A DNA stretch of 64,000 bases from the NCBI GenBank assembly GCA_029962745.1, contig CM057158.1, forward strand, positions 13,238,776-13,302,775, written 5' to 3'. The position numbers and the translations under genes were made by a program. This DNA is from Echinometra lucunter (lineage: Eukaryota; Echinodermata; Echinoidea; Camarodonta; Echinometridae). The notes below the pieces were generated by a model. The model searched no databases, was not told the DNA's origin, and saw only the letters and a list, made by a program, of their open reading frames with translations. The first letter of the stretch is position 1; each line of letters begins with the position of its first letter. Below are positions 36,804 to 49,190 of the stretch, piece by piece.

Positions 36804-36965
36804 CTGGGCCCTGTTTCATAAAAAAGTTACTACGATAGCAACTCCTGCTGGAATGGTAATTACCATGGCAACAGTGAGAATTCTGCTTCCTGATTGGCTT
36901 TTATAATGAAGTTGCCATTCCAGCAAGAGTTGCTATTATAACAACTTTTTATGAAATGGGGCCCA
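36804..36965. mobile_element. GGGCCC-ended inverted-repeat MITE, diverged copy
   Basis: Ends CTGGGCCCTGTTTCATAAAA and, reversed, CTGGGCCCCATTTCATAAAA; about 162 bp, no coding. Subterminal sequences (TTGCTATnnTAACAAC) are also inverted. Same end type as 53473-53623 and 61803-61947, but the interior differs. Confidence 0.85.
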
Positions 36966-37253
36966 GGGCAACTAAAAAGTCTTTTTAGAAATTTACCCTT
37001 TAAATGATATTTTGCCAAGCCTTACAAAATGAATTTTGTGTAACTGAGAGGGCCTGTGATTTCTTTGAATTATTTTTCATATTCTTATTTACTACTCTTT
37101 ATCAGTATCAGTAACTAAGATCATACGCTATAAGTTTAGGGGGGTTGTAAGTGTAATGATGGCAAATTTAAATAATTTCCACTAAATTTTCTTGATAGCA
37201 GATGAATAATTATCATTAATTAGGCCCTAGCTTGTCTCATAAATTTTGGAAAC

Positions 37254-37254
<1 letters not shown>

Positions 37255-37300
<46 letters not shown>

Positions 37301-37306
37301 TATAAG
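37255..37306. repeat. (TA)n microsatellite
   Basis: About 25 TA units with one CA interruption near the right end. Confidence 0.97.
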
Positions 37307-38808
37307 TTTCTTTACAATTTAGTGCAACAGTACATGAAATCTACTGCATTCGCGTTATTTGTGCATGTGCGCTTGTGGGTGCATGTGAGTGTGTATATGA
37401 CTTGTGACACTGTATGAGAGACATGTTGGTGTATGAAATTAGATTGAAAGTGGAGAATTTTATGAAGTCATGTTCAATCAAAATTATTTTTTGTTTTATT
37501 TTTTGTTTTAATCTGTCTCGTTGATTATGCGAATTGCAATCATACTGGAAGACGGTGACGTTACTTAAATCCTTATTTTGTATTTACTTACCTTTGATAT
37601 AGTGACGGACAAATTATTCTGCTTTATTAAAGCTTCACACCCATTCGGTGCAAATATGGCAGGAACTTAACCATATCCCCCAAAGTTTTTTCATTTCTAT
37701 GTAAATATTTACCCTGTAGATCGATTCCAGCATACTGATATAAATCAGAGGACGTGGAAAGAATGAGAATGTTTCCCATTAATTTTTTTATTGTACTGGG
37801 AGGGGAAATAGATAAAGATTAAGGCATAACATTACGATAATGATCACGCAAATTAGATTATATCATGCTGTTTAGAAACAGGTTATAAACTTTACTTTAT
37901 GGTATAAGGTATGAACGTGATTTGTGTCAAAAGAAGTGATGTCTGGAGAAGTCCCTTTGTGAAATAACATTTATGGAAAGGACATTAAAAATTTAAGAAA
38001 CTATGAATAACAATGTGGTCAAGATTGTCTGGAATCTGAGAGATAAAGGTTGTTTGCGCTCCTTTCTGGGTTTAATAACAAAACTGCAGACGAATTCTCA
38101 CAAGTTAAAGCTTCTCTGTGGTGGTCGGCTGTTCATCTTGGTGCTGATAAAAGATCCAAGTCCAGCCCTGACAAGAACAACAAGGAATCTATCAGGAGAT
38201 CAGCATTCCTTTAAGACCGCATTTGATTCGGGCATGCTCTTGTGGTTACTTTTCTCTCAGATCTGTGGTCTCTCCTTTGACAATTTCACTTGAGATTTCC
38301 AGGTAGTGGGACAGTGAAGCTTTGTGAATGCCCGACATGAGTAATAGTACTGGAATGGCTTTGTATGGCTGGCTCCATAAGGGGTCCAATGGCTCAGTTT
38401 GGTCCGAAAGTAGTCTTATAAATACGTGACATATTGTGTATAAATATTCTAGTTATCTAAAGGAATTCCTAAAACATGATGCACAGAAAGGACATGGAAA
38501 TGAAATGAAATTGATGAGATATTTGAAAACAAGCTATAATATATTGTCTGAATTTTTAAATTCATAATTGTAACTTGTATTCAAATGAGATTCGTAATGA
38601 GATTCTAGATCGTATTCAAACTAACTGTAATAGTATTTGTGCTTATCACGACCAAGGGTGAAGTCATTAATGCAACAATGAAATGCTTACAGTTGGCCAT
38701 GTATATGCTAACGGAATATCAGACAAATGGGATACCTGGATATGGCACAACTAATCAATTATACCGCTCAAAATTTCTTAGATACGAAATTAATCCAGGA
38801 GATTGTGG

Positions 38809-38915
38809 TTAGGGACAAATCCAAAATTAAGATTCAGAAATAATGATCAATAAGGTTGATTTCTAAATCGATAAGCTTTAGATTTCTAATCGAATTTTTG
38901 ATTTATCTCTGATTC
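38809..38915. mobile_element. Palindromic MITE-like unit, copy 3
   Basis: Read on the minus strand it runs AAAAATTCGATTAGAAATCT and on through GATTTAGAAATCA, aligning along its length with copy 1. On the + strand it starts AGGGACAAATCCAAAATTAA. A shared GATTGTG lead-in links it with copy 4. Confidence 0.75.
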
Positions 38916-38965
38916 AAGTCTAAAAATATAGCGTGATATTCGTCAATATTCACATCTCTCTCTCG

Positions 38966-38968
<3 letters not shown>

Positions 38969-39031
<63 letters not shown>

Positions 39032-39083
39032 ATATATGTATATATGTTAATATGAATATTGATATATATATATATATATATAT
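38969..39083. repeat. (TA)n microsatellite array
   Basis: Long TA run to about 39024, an interrupted middle, and a second TA run at 39062-39083, preceded by a CT run. Bracketed by two palindromic MITE-like units. Confidence 0.97.
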
Positions 39084-39256
39084 CCCAATTGTGACTGAAC
39101 TGAGATTGAAATGGAACAAAATCAGTTCTTTAAAATTTGATCTAAAAGCTATTTATTAATTTGAAATCACTGCTGGTAAATGAGTTATCAAACAATGATA
39201 ATATTCTATTTAAACTAACTTTCTTAGATTAGAAATCATATTAAGGGATTGTGACT

Positions 39257-39357
39257 GGGGACAAATCCAAAGATTAGATCAAGAAATTAAAATCAGTAAG
39301 GTTGATTTCTAAATCTGTTCGATTTAGATTTTAATCGAATTTTGAATTTGTTTCTGA
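39257..39357. mobile_element. Palindromic MITE-like unit, copy 4
   Basis: Same orientation as copy 3, about 445 bp downstream (GGGGACAAATCCAAAGATTA start; AATTTTGAATTTGTTTCTG end). The two copies bracket the large (TA)n array at 38969-39083. Confidence 0.75.
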
Positions 39358-42300
39358 TTCAATTCTAAGAAATTTAAAGTGTATATTGATAATAAGGTAT
39401 AACTACTACTAAGCATTTTTTTCCCAAAACATAACTAAAACTACAACTATAAAAGTGGACTTTTCATGGGATTTATATAGACATTGTGAATGAACGCTTA
39501 ATCATACGTTTGTGGTGTGTATATGCGTCTCCTTCACTTTGGATTTCATTGTAGAATTTTAAAATATGAAACAAAAGTCGCGTTAATAGATTATCTTGAT
39601 TCCCCCCTTTTTTGAGAGGGGGGGGGGGGGGAATAAAACGTGATGTTATCCGTAACTTGGTGAATAATTGTATCGATATTCAATTAGAATAGACAGTGGT
39701 GTGGATGGATACTTGTGAGCTTTTGTGATTTTTATCGAAACATGAAGCGCCTTGTCCATGTTATCCAGAACTCTCACTTATTCCTATCTTAATCCAGGGA
39801 GGGGCTACAAGTGGCCTGATAACAGTTTCTTTAGAACATCGATGTGATGTGGTAAAGCTGATCATCGAAATTTTCCTATATCAGTCGACATCTTGATTTT
39901 AACAATCAATGGTGTCCTGATGAAAGCAAGTTGACTCCTGAATGTATTCTTTTCACGCGTCAACGTCGTCTGTGCTCTGTAATCCACATGCCGCCTTTTC
40001 CCAATGCCCATCCCATGGGACCACTTATACACAGTCGCTAATACCTGCTGAACAATGCCAATTGCCACACAGTCAGAATGCTTTCGATTTCTCCAAATGA
40101 TTGGTATGGTCGACGTTTAGAAAAAAAAAGGCGATATATGGAAAAAGAGAAGAAAAGATTTCTTCCACAAGAACGCCTTTAGAATTTCTTTGTCCCGTAT
40201 GCAAAAAATAATAGCTTAAAGGTAATAAATATACGGTGTTTGTAGCATTCTGCTAGGTTTTTCGAAACTCAGAGATAAAAGAAAGAAAGTGTAGATATTG
40301 AACAGTTCATATTCATGCATAATGAACTTTACGAGTTTCTAATTTAAAGGCAATTTTAAAGTTAGATGTCGACACCCTCATTACCATTCACTACTTTTCG
40401 AGATAAAGACTCCATTCAAAGTATCAGAGTCAATTTGTCTGGTTGGTTATGACACGGAACTTTGTTAAACCATTATAAGCCGAACGTTGCTGGGCTCTGT
40501 CCCTTGAAATTTAAGAATTCGGGAGAAAGTGTTCCGAATGATGTGACGGGTACCATAGCCCAAAGCTTGCAGTGTCCGCCATTTTTTTTTGTACACACCG
40601 ACCACTATTAACAGAGGAACGGCATCTCTGGATTCCCTGCATTGGACGTGGCATCAAGTTTGTTCTTGTTCCTGCATTGGGTAGTCTCTTTAAGGGTGCA
40701 CACGTACTCCGTCAGTGGGACTGAACCATGCCGTGCACTTTCCTAAGAGGAATACACGTGGATGTAATGGTGTTATTCATGGTTCCTACCACTGCAACCT
40801 GTCTCAATCTCGGTCGTTCACCCTCCATGTTGGTTGTCAGTACCCACTGAGGGGAGAACTTAGGCCATGTACCCGCTGCCTGCGGCAAGGAACAGCCTGC
40901 GAGGAAGCAGCTGATAGCCTTACGACTTAACGCTGGTGTTGTCGCTCTTGTCTTGGCTCATTGGACCATGAAGTCCTTGGGCAAAAGAGTTGAAAATTCA
41001 ATAATTATTCATGGTTTCTCTCTTTACGCGTTAATACGTAGCAAAAAAAGTCATATGCCAAATTAAAACACAGCTATCAAATTTTGTTATTTATTCTGTA
41101 ACCCTTTGCAAAAACTACGTTTTGACGACAGTATGACAATTAAATAAACAGAAGGCGTGATATTCGATGAGACAGCTAGAAAGCAAGAAACGACATTTTA
41201 AGTTATATTCAAGCCAACTCTTCAAGAAAGTATCACCAAACAAGCCGAGATGCAAAAAATCCTAGTTCCAAACAAAACATCATGGAGTTACTGCCCTCCG
41301 AATAAGGAGGCCGTGGTATGGAAGATCGTCAAACTTTCCTACCGGTATGCAAACTAGTGAAATGAATATCACCAAATGGAGAATGGTATGAATTAATAAT
41401 TATGTATATTTTATCTTTTCAACAAAACTTGAGGGTTTATCAATGTTTAATGGTGGTTATACTAGGGGAAACAAACACCTCACACTTTAGCCATAACTCG
41501 AAGAAAATAGTAACGCCATGAAGTCTCCAGCACTGTAGCTCGTTGTCTCTGTCTCTGCGTCCCCTGCGATCATCGGTTAACCACATTGTCCCATCCAACT
41601 TCATTACCGTATCTAAAGTCAATGGAAGCTTTGGGCCAAGGGCCTTCAGGTATGGACAGTCACATCATCAAACTTCACCAGAAGAACGAGCTAGCAAAGA
41701 AATTGACACTTTGGGTTTTGTACTCCCACGATTGATCAATGATGTGGTTTTGTTTCGGACAGCACGAATGATGCCCTGCTCTAAGATGAAAGTTTGACAC
41801 TCGCTATAATAGATGTGACATCTCCAAGTTCCTTCTTCTCAGAGTCGCTGGAACCTCCCTTGAAAGTTGTTTAATTTTCTGACATCCCAATCTCTCTCTC
41901 TCCTCTCTCTCCTCTCACTCCCTCTGTCATTTCCTTTCTCATGCTCTCTTTACTTGCCTCTTTCTCTATCTTCAGCTATCTCTCTCTTATCTCTCTCTAA
42001 TATATTTTCCTGTCCTTTCTTTCAACCCACATCCAAGGGATGTCAGCCAGACAGAGAAGTCATATCATTGTATTTGTTTTCTTGTGTTATCAATTAAGAT
42101 AAATTTATAGTCTCCTACGCGTACAGATCATTGTTTTCATATAATTTATATACGATTAAATGACTAATTCTTAAAATAGTACCTGTTTTCCTGACCGGAA
42201 TATATTTTCATTTCTAGAGTATTGTAATGATTGTACTAAAACATTGTTAAAGCTTTGTTGTGATGCCCTGAAAGCGATGATTTGATAGGTATAATGTAAA

Positions 42301-45300
42301 TAAATCTGGTGATTTGCGTTTTTGATGTACATAATTGGTATGACATGCATGGGTTATATTTTTGTATTAATACTGTAATGCCCTAATAAGTAATTACTGC
42401 AAACTCTAAATAAGGCATTACACCGTATTTTACAAAACACATTTTCACCACCTACGCACACACTGTGATTCAGACTGCCTGCCACCAGGCCCATGATCAT
42501 AAAAGAAATTAGCAATAACCAATATGAATCAGTCATGTATATTGATTCATTGGGTAAATAGATGACCATATCGCCCTATTCAGCCACTTTGTCCAACAGG
42601 GAAGAAAGTGGTTAATATGTATTCATTGGATTTGTTTTCTTATTTCAGGATGATAGGTTATTGTTGTTTGATGTTACGCTTACTCACTTTCTAAACATTG
42701 CATATGATTATTTATGTCCACGGGCCAGTGACGCCTAGATGATATTGTATTGATCGTTGGGATGAGGGGGACTTCGTTTAGTCTCCCTGAAGCTGTAAAA
42801 ACATGTCCGATGTTCGTCTAACTTGTTTCCCTCTCCGGACCGAATTATTTCTCACTTAAGAATAATCGAATTGACAATGTCTGTGCGCCATTGGCTTTGT
42901 TTAACCAGTATAATGGCAGGCTACCTCTTCAGTTAGAATAGGTCATATTGCCTTCCTCTTCTCTGCTGGTCCTCTCTCTCTCCCTCTCTCTGCATCTCTC
43001 TTCCTCTTTCTCCTTCTCTCTGTCTTCATCATCGTCTTGTCCAAACGATTAGATGCTGCTTCTGGCTGTATGTTTACTCTACCGTCACTCGTCTCTCCAT
43101 AATTGTATTTATTCTCTCTTGGATTTGAATAATCGAATCACAACGAGATATGTGAGTGTAATGGCCCACTTATCGCATGCTACATACACACCAGCACAGC
43201 ATGGTGGACGATGGTTGGTGAAAACCTGTAGCAATAGTACATTGACATAGTGGGCCCTCATCTCTCTTTCGAGACGCCGTGTGCTGTCGAGTGTGCGGCC
43301 TATGTGATTACGTACTTGTTGAGCGGTAATACCATCCACTGGATACTGGTGTGGCGACAGTTTCAAGTAGTTCAATTTTCCGCTTTGGTGTGTTTGTTGT
43401 TCTAGATGGCACCTAGCTGTCAATCTTGACTCATAAATCTCCATGTTTTCTCACAATCTCCATCGGAGAGGCGGGGATGTAGACGGCAAGGCGCACGGAT
43501 GAGAACTACGCACATACCGTTCTTTCTTTCTCGCCATCATGCATGGTGAGATTACAGAATTATGAAGTACACATGCTAGACTTAGGAAATGATTAAAGTC
43601 TTTGAACATGGAGATGAATGTTAATATTTTAAGAATTCCACACAATTACGACACTCTCGAACATCGGGTCATAGTAGGTTATCATGTCTTTGGGTGGGAG
43701 ATTTTTAAAGCTCTTTTTGTGCTCTATTCAGAAGAAGCAGAAGGTTCTATTCAGAAGAGTCTTAAAACAAGTATATTTGTGAGGTAGAGGTACTAGTGTG
43801 ATATAAAAATCTCATTTGGTTATATTGAAGCATAACGTTGTCACACAGAATGAAAACACAGATTAACTAAAAATTGAGATGTAACGCAGCTTGAACTGAT
43901 TCTCCAATTCATTTCTTTATTATTCGTTTGGTATGCAAGTTTTTTCCAGCTTCGGTCATTGCTTCAGTAATATTTTTCTCCCACTTTATTCTGTCCATTG
44001 ATAAAAGGTGATTTTTGATAGATTGGTCTGATAAGAAACTGCTTGAATACAAGAAAAAGTGGGTTTCCTTGAGGTATACTGACGACTTAAACAATAATGC
44101 ATTTCCTTATTCAGAGGTACACTGTAGGCCTACGTGTATAAACGCAATGGCTGAATTAAAAAGACACAGTGCCTCAACTAAAAGTTTGAATTATCCCCCA
44201 TCCAGTCAACCTATAGAGTGACATGTTATTGGTATAAAACCGGGGATAAGTTATACGCATACCTCAGACTCACCCTCACGCACACTTACGTTTACGCACA
44301 CACTCGTTGGCACCGTAGTAGAAAAGATGCATTGAAACGCAGCCAAGCTGATGCAGATGAGGACACAATCTCGGCGCCTCTGTATAAAGTTTCCCTACTT
44401 TACAATACGACTTGGCCTGACTTCCAGACAAATTCCACCTTCTTTTACAGTCTTCTATATCATTTTCCTCCTCAGAGAGATTTGGTGTAAGCAGGGAGGG
44501 TGATTCGTTGCACAGAAGGAGAATCTCTTGAGTCTGAAAGTGAGTTCAGCCGAAGCGACATACAGTGGGTGTTCATGAAAATGTTTATAATTTGATTGAG
44601 CTGGACATGTAGAAGGGAGTGCGCTGGAATTGGCGCCTCGTGTTCTATTTCTCCCCACACCCTCACTCTAAATGCCTCTTCTCTCTCTCTCTCTCTCTAT
44701 CTCTCTCACACACACACACACACCCATCTCTTTTCATATGGATGCTTTCTGTTATTTATTCATGTCTCTGGACATTTTGTCATAACTTATATAAATCTTT
44801 GTGTGTCTCACCGCAGAATATTTTCTTTCCACTTCTTTTCTCATATTTCAGACTGTCATTTATGTCGTACAAAAATTAAACGTTCATATATCTTATACCT
44901 CTTAAATTCCCATTGTCATCTCCTCTTTATTATCATCTTTATCTACTCATCTCCTCTTCCCGTATTTCAAGCCTCTTTCCGTTTCTTTCCAGCTACACAT
45001 CCGCTCCAAACGCGCAATATCATACTCACCCATTCGACCCCAGTCTGGTGCAGGGTGCGATACGGGCGAACGTGTTTTAATTACTTAGGTTCATTGACCG
45101 CTCGCAGTTTGACGGACCTCATTCTCTCTTTCTCTCCCTAGTCATAACAATGATCGCATCAATGTTAGCGGACCCGTGCATTTCATGACTAATGTGTACA
45201 TCTGTACAGTTGGAAGATGATTTGAGAGAAATCCTCCTAATATTGCTGCTGTTGCTCCTATGCTCTACCATCTGCCAAACGCGCATGATCATGTAGAAAA

Positions 45301-46805
45301 GAAATGGCATGATATATTTGCGACATGTTATAGCATTTGATATGAACATTCATACATGTAAAATCTTGATCAAAGTTTCGAATAGTCGTATGAATACTAA
45401 AATCGAAATTCCAGGCTGCTGCGAGCCTCGCTGTAGGAATAAAAGCGAATTCAAATCCTAATCGTAGTGACGTCATAGCAATCTTGCAATCAGTTCGATT
45501 TGAAGCCTACTTGGCCTACTCCGACCACAAGGCTTGCAGTTAACCAAAATTTTGATTTTAGTATTCCTATCATTATTCCGAATTTCAAGTAAGATCATTT
45601 TACTTGTTTAAACTTTCATAATTTATTCAATGCAAAATGCAATTTGTTCGAAAATCGGGTCGCAGTCGGATCCTTTAGTGTGCTGTGGGCTATAAAGGAC
45701 AAACTGAAAGATGACAAGAGAAAGTCTGACAATAATCTGACGCTGCCGCGCGTCGAACTATTTTCAAACCAGCCTATAACGCTTTGCGCGTACCTTTGTC
45801 TTCCTTTCACTCTGGCACTACCCATCTCAGTTGCAGTCACTAGACACCATTCAATTTCTTTCCCAGATAATCACACAAAACGGAACTTGATCCGCTATTG
45901 CATGAATAATGCACATATGTTATTTCTGCTGAAAGGAATCATAACCGGGAACTGTAACCTCGGAATAATCCCGAATACATGTTACGTTTTCATTTATTCA
46001 TCCTCACACACGAGCGCGAGGTAAGATTTAAAATGATTAGCCGCGTTCACCTCGGGCATATCATATCTTGTGTATATACGTTCTTTAAGTGTTATGAAAC
46101 GTTAATCATCCATGACAGCATTACATGTCTAGTTTAGGACTAAAATGATTGTTTGTTTCATACTTTACTTTTTAACATCCTATCACTTGGCTGTAATATG
46201 AATCACGAGTTTTACAGTGAACGTCTTTGCTTGTGTAGGAATTCAAATATTTCTCGCAATGTCCACTTCTCAATCTGGATTATAAAAAATCGAAACCTGA
46301 CCTCCCGGTGTTATTCTATCTTGAGATATGACACATAGCGTCCAGTAATTTGCCGCCAGACGGGATTTGTTTTGTCTACAGACGGCAACAAAGCCTGCAA
46401 ATTATGATATTGCGACGTCCGAATCTTACTTATATTATCAATATTGAATGTTTGAGCCAGACGCCGTCAGACATAGAAAATGTGTCCGAATACAAGCGAA
46501 CGATGATCTTGTTTTCCTGAATATGATGTTATTTTAGGAAAAAATAGAAGAAACTAGAAATTCTTATCACAACTCTAAAAAATAGAATTAGCTCAGTGTT
46601 TTTGGAACAGAAAAGAATATGAACCTCTTTAAATAGCATGCCAGGTTTGACACTTGGTTTAATGGGTCTTATAGGATGAATTTAATTCTGCATATTTGAA
46701 TAGGGATATTTATTAAGGAAAAACAAAATCAAAGATGAAATTATGTGGTAAATAAAAGATGAAGTTGGGGATAGAATTGGGAGAAGTAATACTTGTGGAA
46801 TGTAC
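39358..46805. other. No gene recognised
   Basis: Includes an 18-G/GA run near 39615, CT-rich tracts (41890-42000, 42965-43025) and a (CT)n(CA)n block at 44683-44724. The longest frames (44596-45141, 181 codons; 45644-46024, 126 codons) are low-complexity or lack any domain I recognise. An acceptor-like site at 42648 opens a 29-codon phase-0 frame, an outside candidate for the CBFB last exon. Confidence 0.5.
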
Positions 46806-47110
46806 GAACATGAGTGAGAGAGAGAAAGAGAGATAAAGAGAGAGAGAGAAGGGAGGGGAAGCTCAGAAACTTTAAGTGTAATACTGCTTAGATTGTAACC
46901 ACTGAAAGATAGACAGACGGACAGAGAGAGAGAGAGGGGGGGGGGGTTAGAAGTTCGGAGGCTTCAAGTGTAATACTGTTTAGACTGCAACCACTGAAAG
47001 AGGGGGGGGGGAGAAGCTCGGAAGCTCTTAAACTGTAATATTATTCAGATTGCATCCACTGAAAGACAGATAGAAAGAGAGAGAGAGAGGGGGGAGGGGG
47101 CGGAGAGGGG
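46806..47110. repeat. Three tandem purine-rich units with (GA)n and (G)n
   Basis: A unit of about 75-115 bp repeats: a GA/G run, then AAGCTCGGAAGCT-type sequence, then GTGTAATACTG, then ATTGYAACCACTGAAAG. Copies differ mainly in GA/G run length. Confidence 0.85.
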
Positions 47111-47389
47111 AAGAAAAAGAGACGAAGAAGAAGAATTACAGGTTTAGGTAAGTGAGAGTGATGAAACTTTTGCGAGTTATTCATACAGTATGCTTTTTTA
47201 AACGGGATACCCAACTTCTCCCATCAATCGTGCTAAAAACGATCACATCTTGATGGATTCGTATTACTCACGTCAAGGATCATTCCTCTTTTATTTTACC
47301 AAATATGTTATGATTTTGACACTCAGTAATGGACATGAATAGTGGAGAGACCAATCTGATGACATATTGGAGAGTCAAATAATATAAGG

Positions 47390-49190
47390 TTCTGACAAAG
47401 ATAGGGGTGGTGAGTCAGAGAGTCTGACAGGAGTGACGACGAGTCTGGTGAAGTGACGGAGAGTCACATAACAAGAGTATTTGCCAGAGTTCAGGATGGC
47501 GAGTCACAGAAGTAGATATTAGTAACATGCCTAGTTAAAAGTTGCAGAGTCAGAAGACAGTGGGATATGATGAGGCATATATGATAGAGAGTAGAAAGTC
47601 ACTGGACGAGACAAAAGGTAATGAATCGGCCGACGAAGTGAGGAGCCGGTTGATATGAGGAGAGGGAGTCGGAGAATTAGACTGGAGTGACGAACCTGGT
47701 GGCGAGTTAGAGCTGGATGTTTTGAAGTCATGACGATAGAGAGCTAGGCGAGAGGGTAAGACTGGATTGACGAACGTGGTGACAATGTAGAATACTAGCT
47801 GATATGATGATAGAGTAATGGGCTAGTAGAAAAGACTGACGAAAGAGCTAGATGACTTAACTGTTTTTGTTTTCGTTTTTGGTTGATATGTTTTTAATAG
47901 ACGACTTAAGTATTAAGAGGGTGGGTTAAATTGAAGTGAAGAGCCTAGTAGACACAGATGCTAACATGCTGGAATAAGGATCTAAATAGCCAAAGACTTG
48001 AGTTACGAACCTGGTGACGAGGGAAATAGCTAGATGAGTGACGAACATGGTGACGAGGGAACCAGCTAGATGAGTGACGAACCCGGTGACGAAGGAAATA
48101 GCTAGACGAGTGACGAACCTGGTGACGATGGAAATAGCTAGATGAGTGACGAACCTGGTGACGATGGAAATAGCTAGATGAGTGACAAACCTGGTGACGA
48201 TGGAAATAGCTAGACGAGTGCGAACCTGGTGACGATGGAAATAACTAGATGAGTGACGTACCTGGTGACGATGGAAATAGCTAGACGAGTGACGTACCTG
48301 GTGACGATGGAAATAGCTAGACGAGTGACGAACCTGATGACGATAAAAATAGCTAGACGAGTGACGAACCTGGTGACGATGGAAATAGCTAGACGAGTGA
48401 CGAACCTGGTGACGATGGAAATAACTAGATGAGTGACGAACCCGGTGACGAAGGAAATAGCTAGATAGGTGACGAACCTGGTGAGGAAGGAAATAGCTAG
48501 ATGAGTGACGAACCTGGTGAGGAGGGAAATGGCTGGATGAGTGAAGAACCTAGTGACGATTGAAATAGCTAGATGAGTGACGAACCTGGGGACGATTGAA
48601 ATAGTAGATGAGTGACCATCCTGGTGACGATGGAAATGGCTTGATAAGGGAACGAACCTGGTGAGGAAGGAAATAACTAGATGATTTGAGGATGGAAATC
48701 AAGAAAGTAAGGTCGAGATGACGACTTAGAGATGTATTACGGATATGATGGAAGGGGAATCTACATAGTCAAACACCGATATAATTTTGACGAATCTGTT
48801 TTGAGGGAGGGAGCTAAATGATTTGAGGATGGAGAATAGGATTAGAGTAACGGTCCGTTGACGATATAAGGTGACGAGGTTGCATGATGATAATATCGAG
48901 GGATGGCGGAGTCAGAGTGGGAGACAGAAGTGAAGAACCCCCCTTTAGCTACTGGAACCAGGTGGCTCCTGTATTAATCCTATATGAATTATGCCATTCA
49001 GTATCAGACAGGTTAATAAGGGATTCGGAGGAACAAGCATATGAAAAGTTTAAAGATATGGAGTCTGGTGATGCGAAGTAAATCTAGAAGATTTGAGGAT
49101 AAGGTAGAGTAATAATTGTTGAAGAGTCGAGAGTGTGACGAGGTAAAGAGCGAGAATGCTGCTATAATTGAATGAGAAGTATGGTGCACG
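47390..49190. repeat. Degenerate margins of the 36-bp minisatellite
   Basis: Both sides of the core array (to about 47390 and about 49190) keep scattered unit words such as GTGACGAACCTGGTG, GATGATAGAG and GGTGACGAGG in decayed, purine-rich DNA. Open frames here are not genes. Confidence 0.6.
48000..48682. repeat. 36-bp minisatellite, about 19 units
   Basis: The unit GAGTGACGAACCTGGTGACG plus ATGGAAATAGCTAGAY repeats about 19 times (683 bp). Most units are exactly 36 bp; two are 35 and one is 37. The plus-strand frame is cut by TGA in about half of the units. The minus frame is open across most units (12 residues per unit), but the odd-length units shift it and I see no start. Confidence 0.97.

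Noticed and set aside
42649..42738. Short phase-0 frame after a good acceptor, as the CBFB last exon
   Set aside because: Nearly 8 kb past exon 5 and without resemblance to known CBF-beta C-termini; kept only as an outside possibility.
44596..45141. 181-codon plus-strand frame
   Set aside because: Crosses a CT/CA microsatellite and reads as Ser/Leu/His low complexity without a domain.
45644..46024. 126-codon plus-strand frame ending near a gtaaga donor-like site
   Set aside because: No family resemblance, no acceptor or partner exon that supports it.
48000..48682. CRISPR array
   Set aside because: Units are contiguous with no unique spacers, in a eukaryotic setting; it is a minisatellite.
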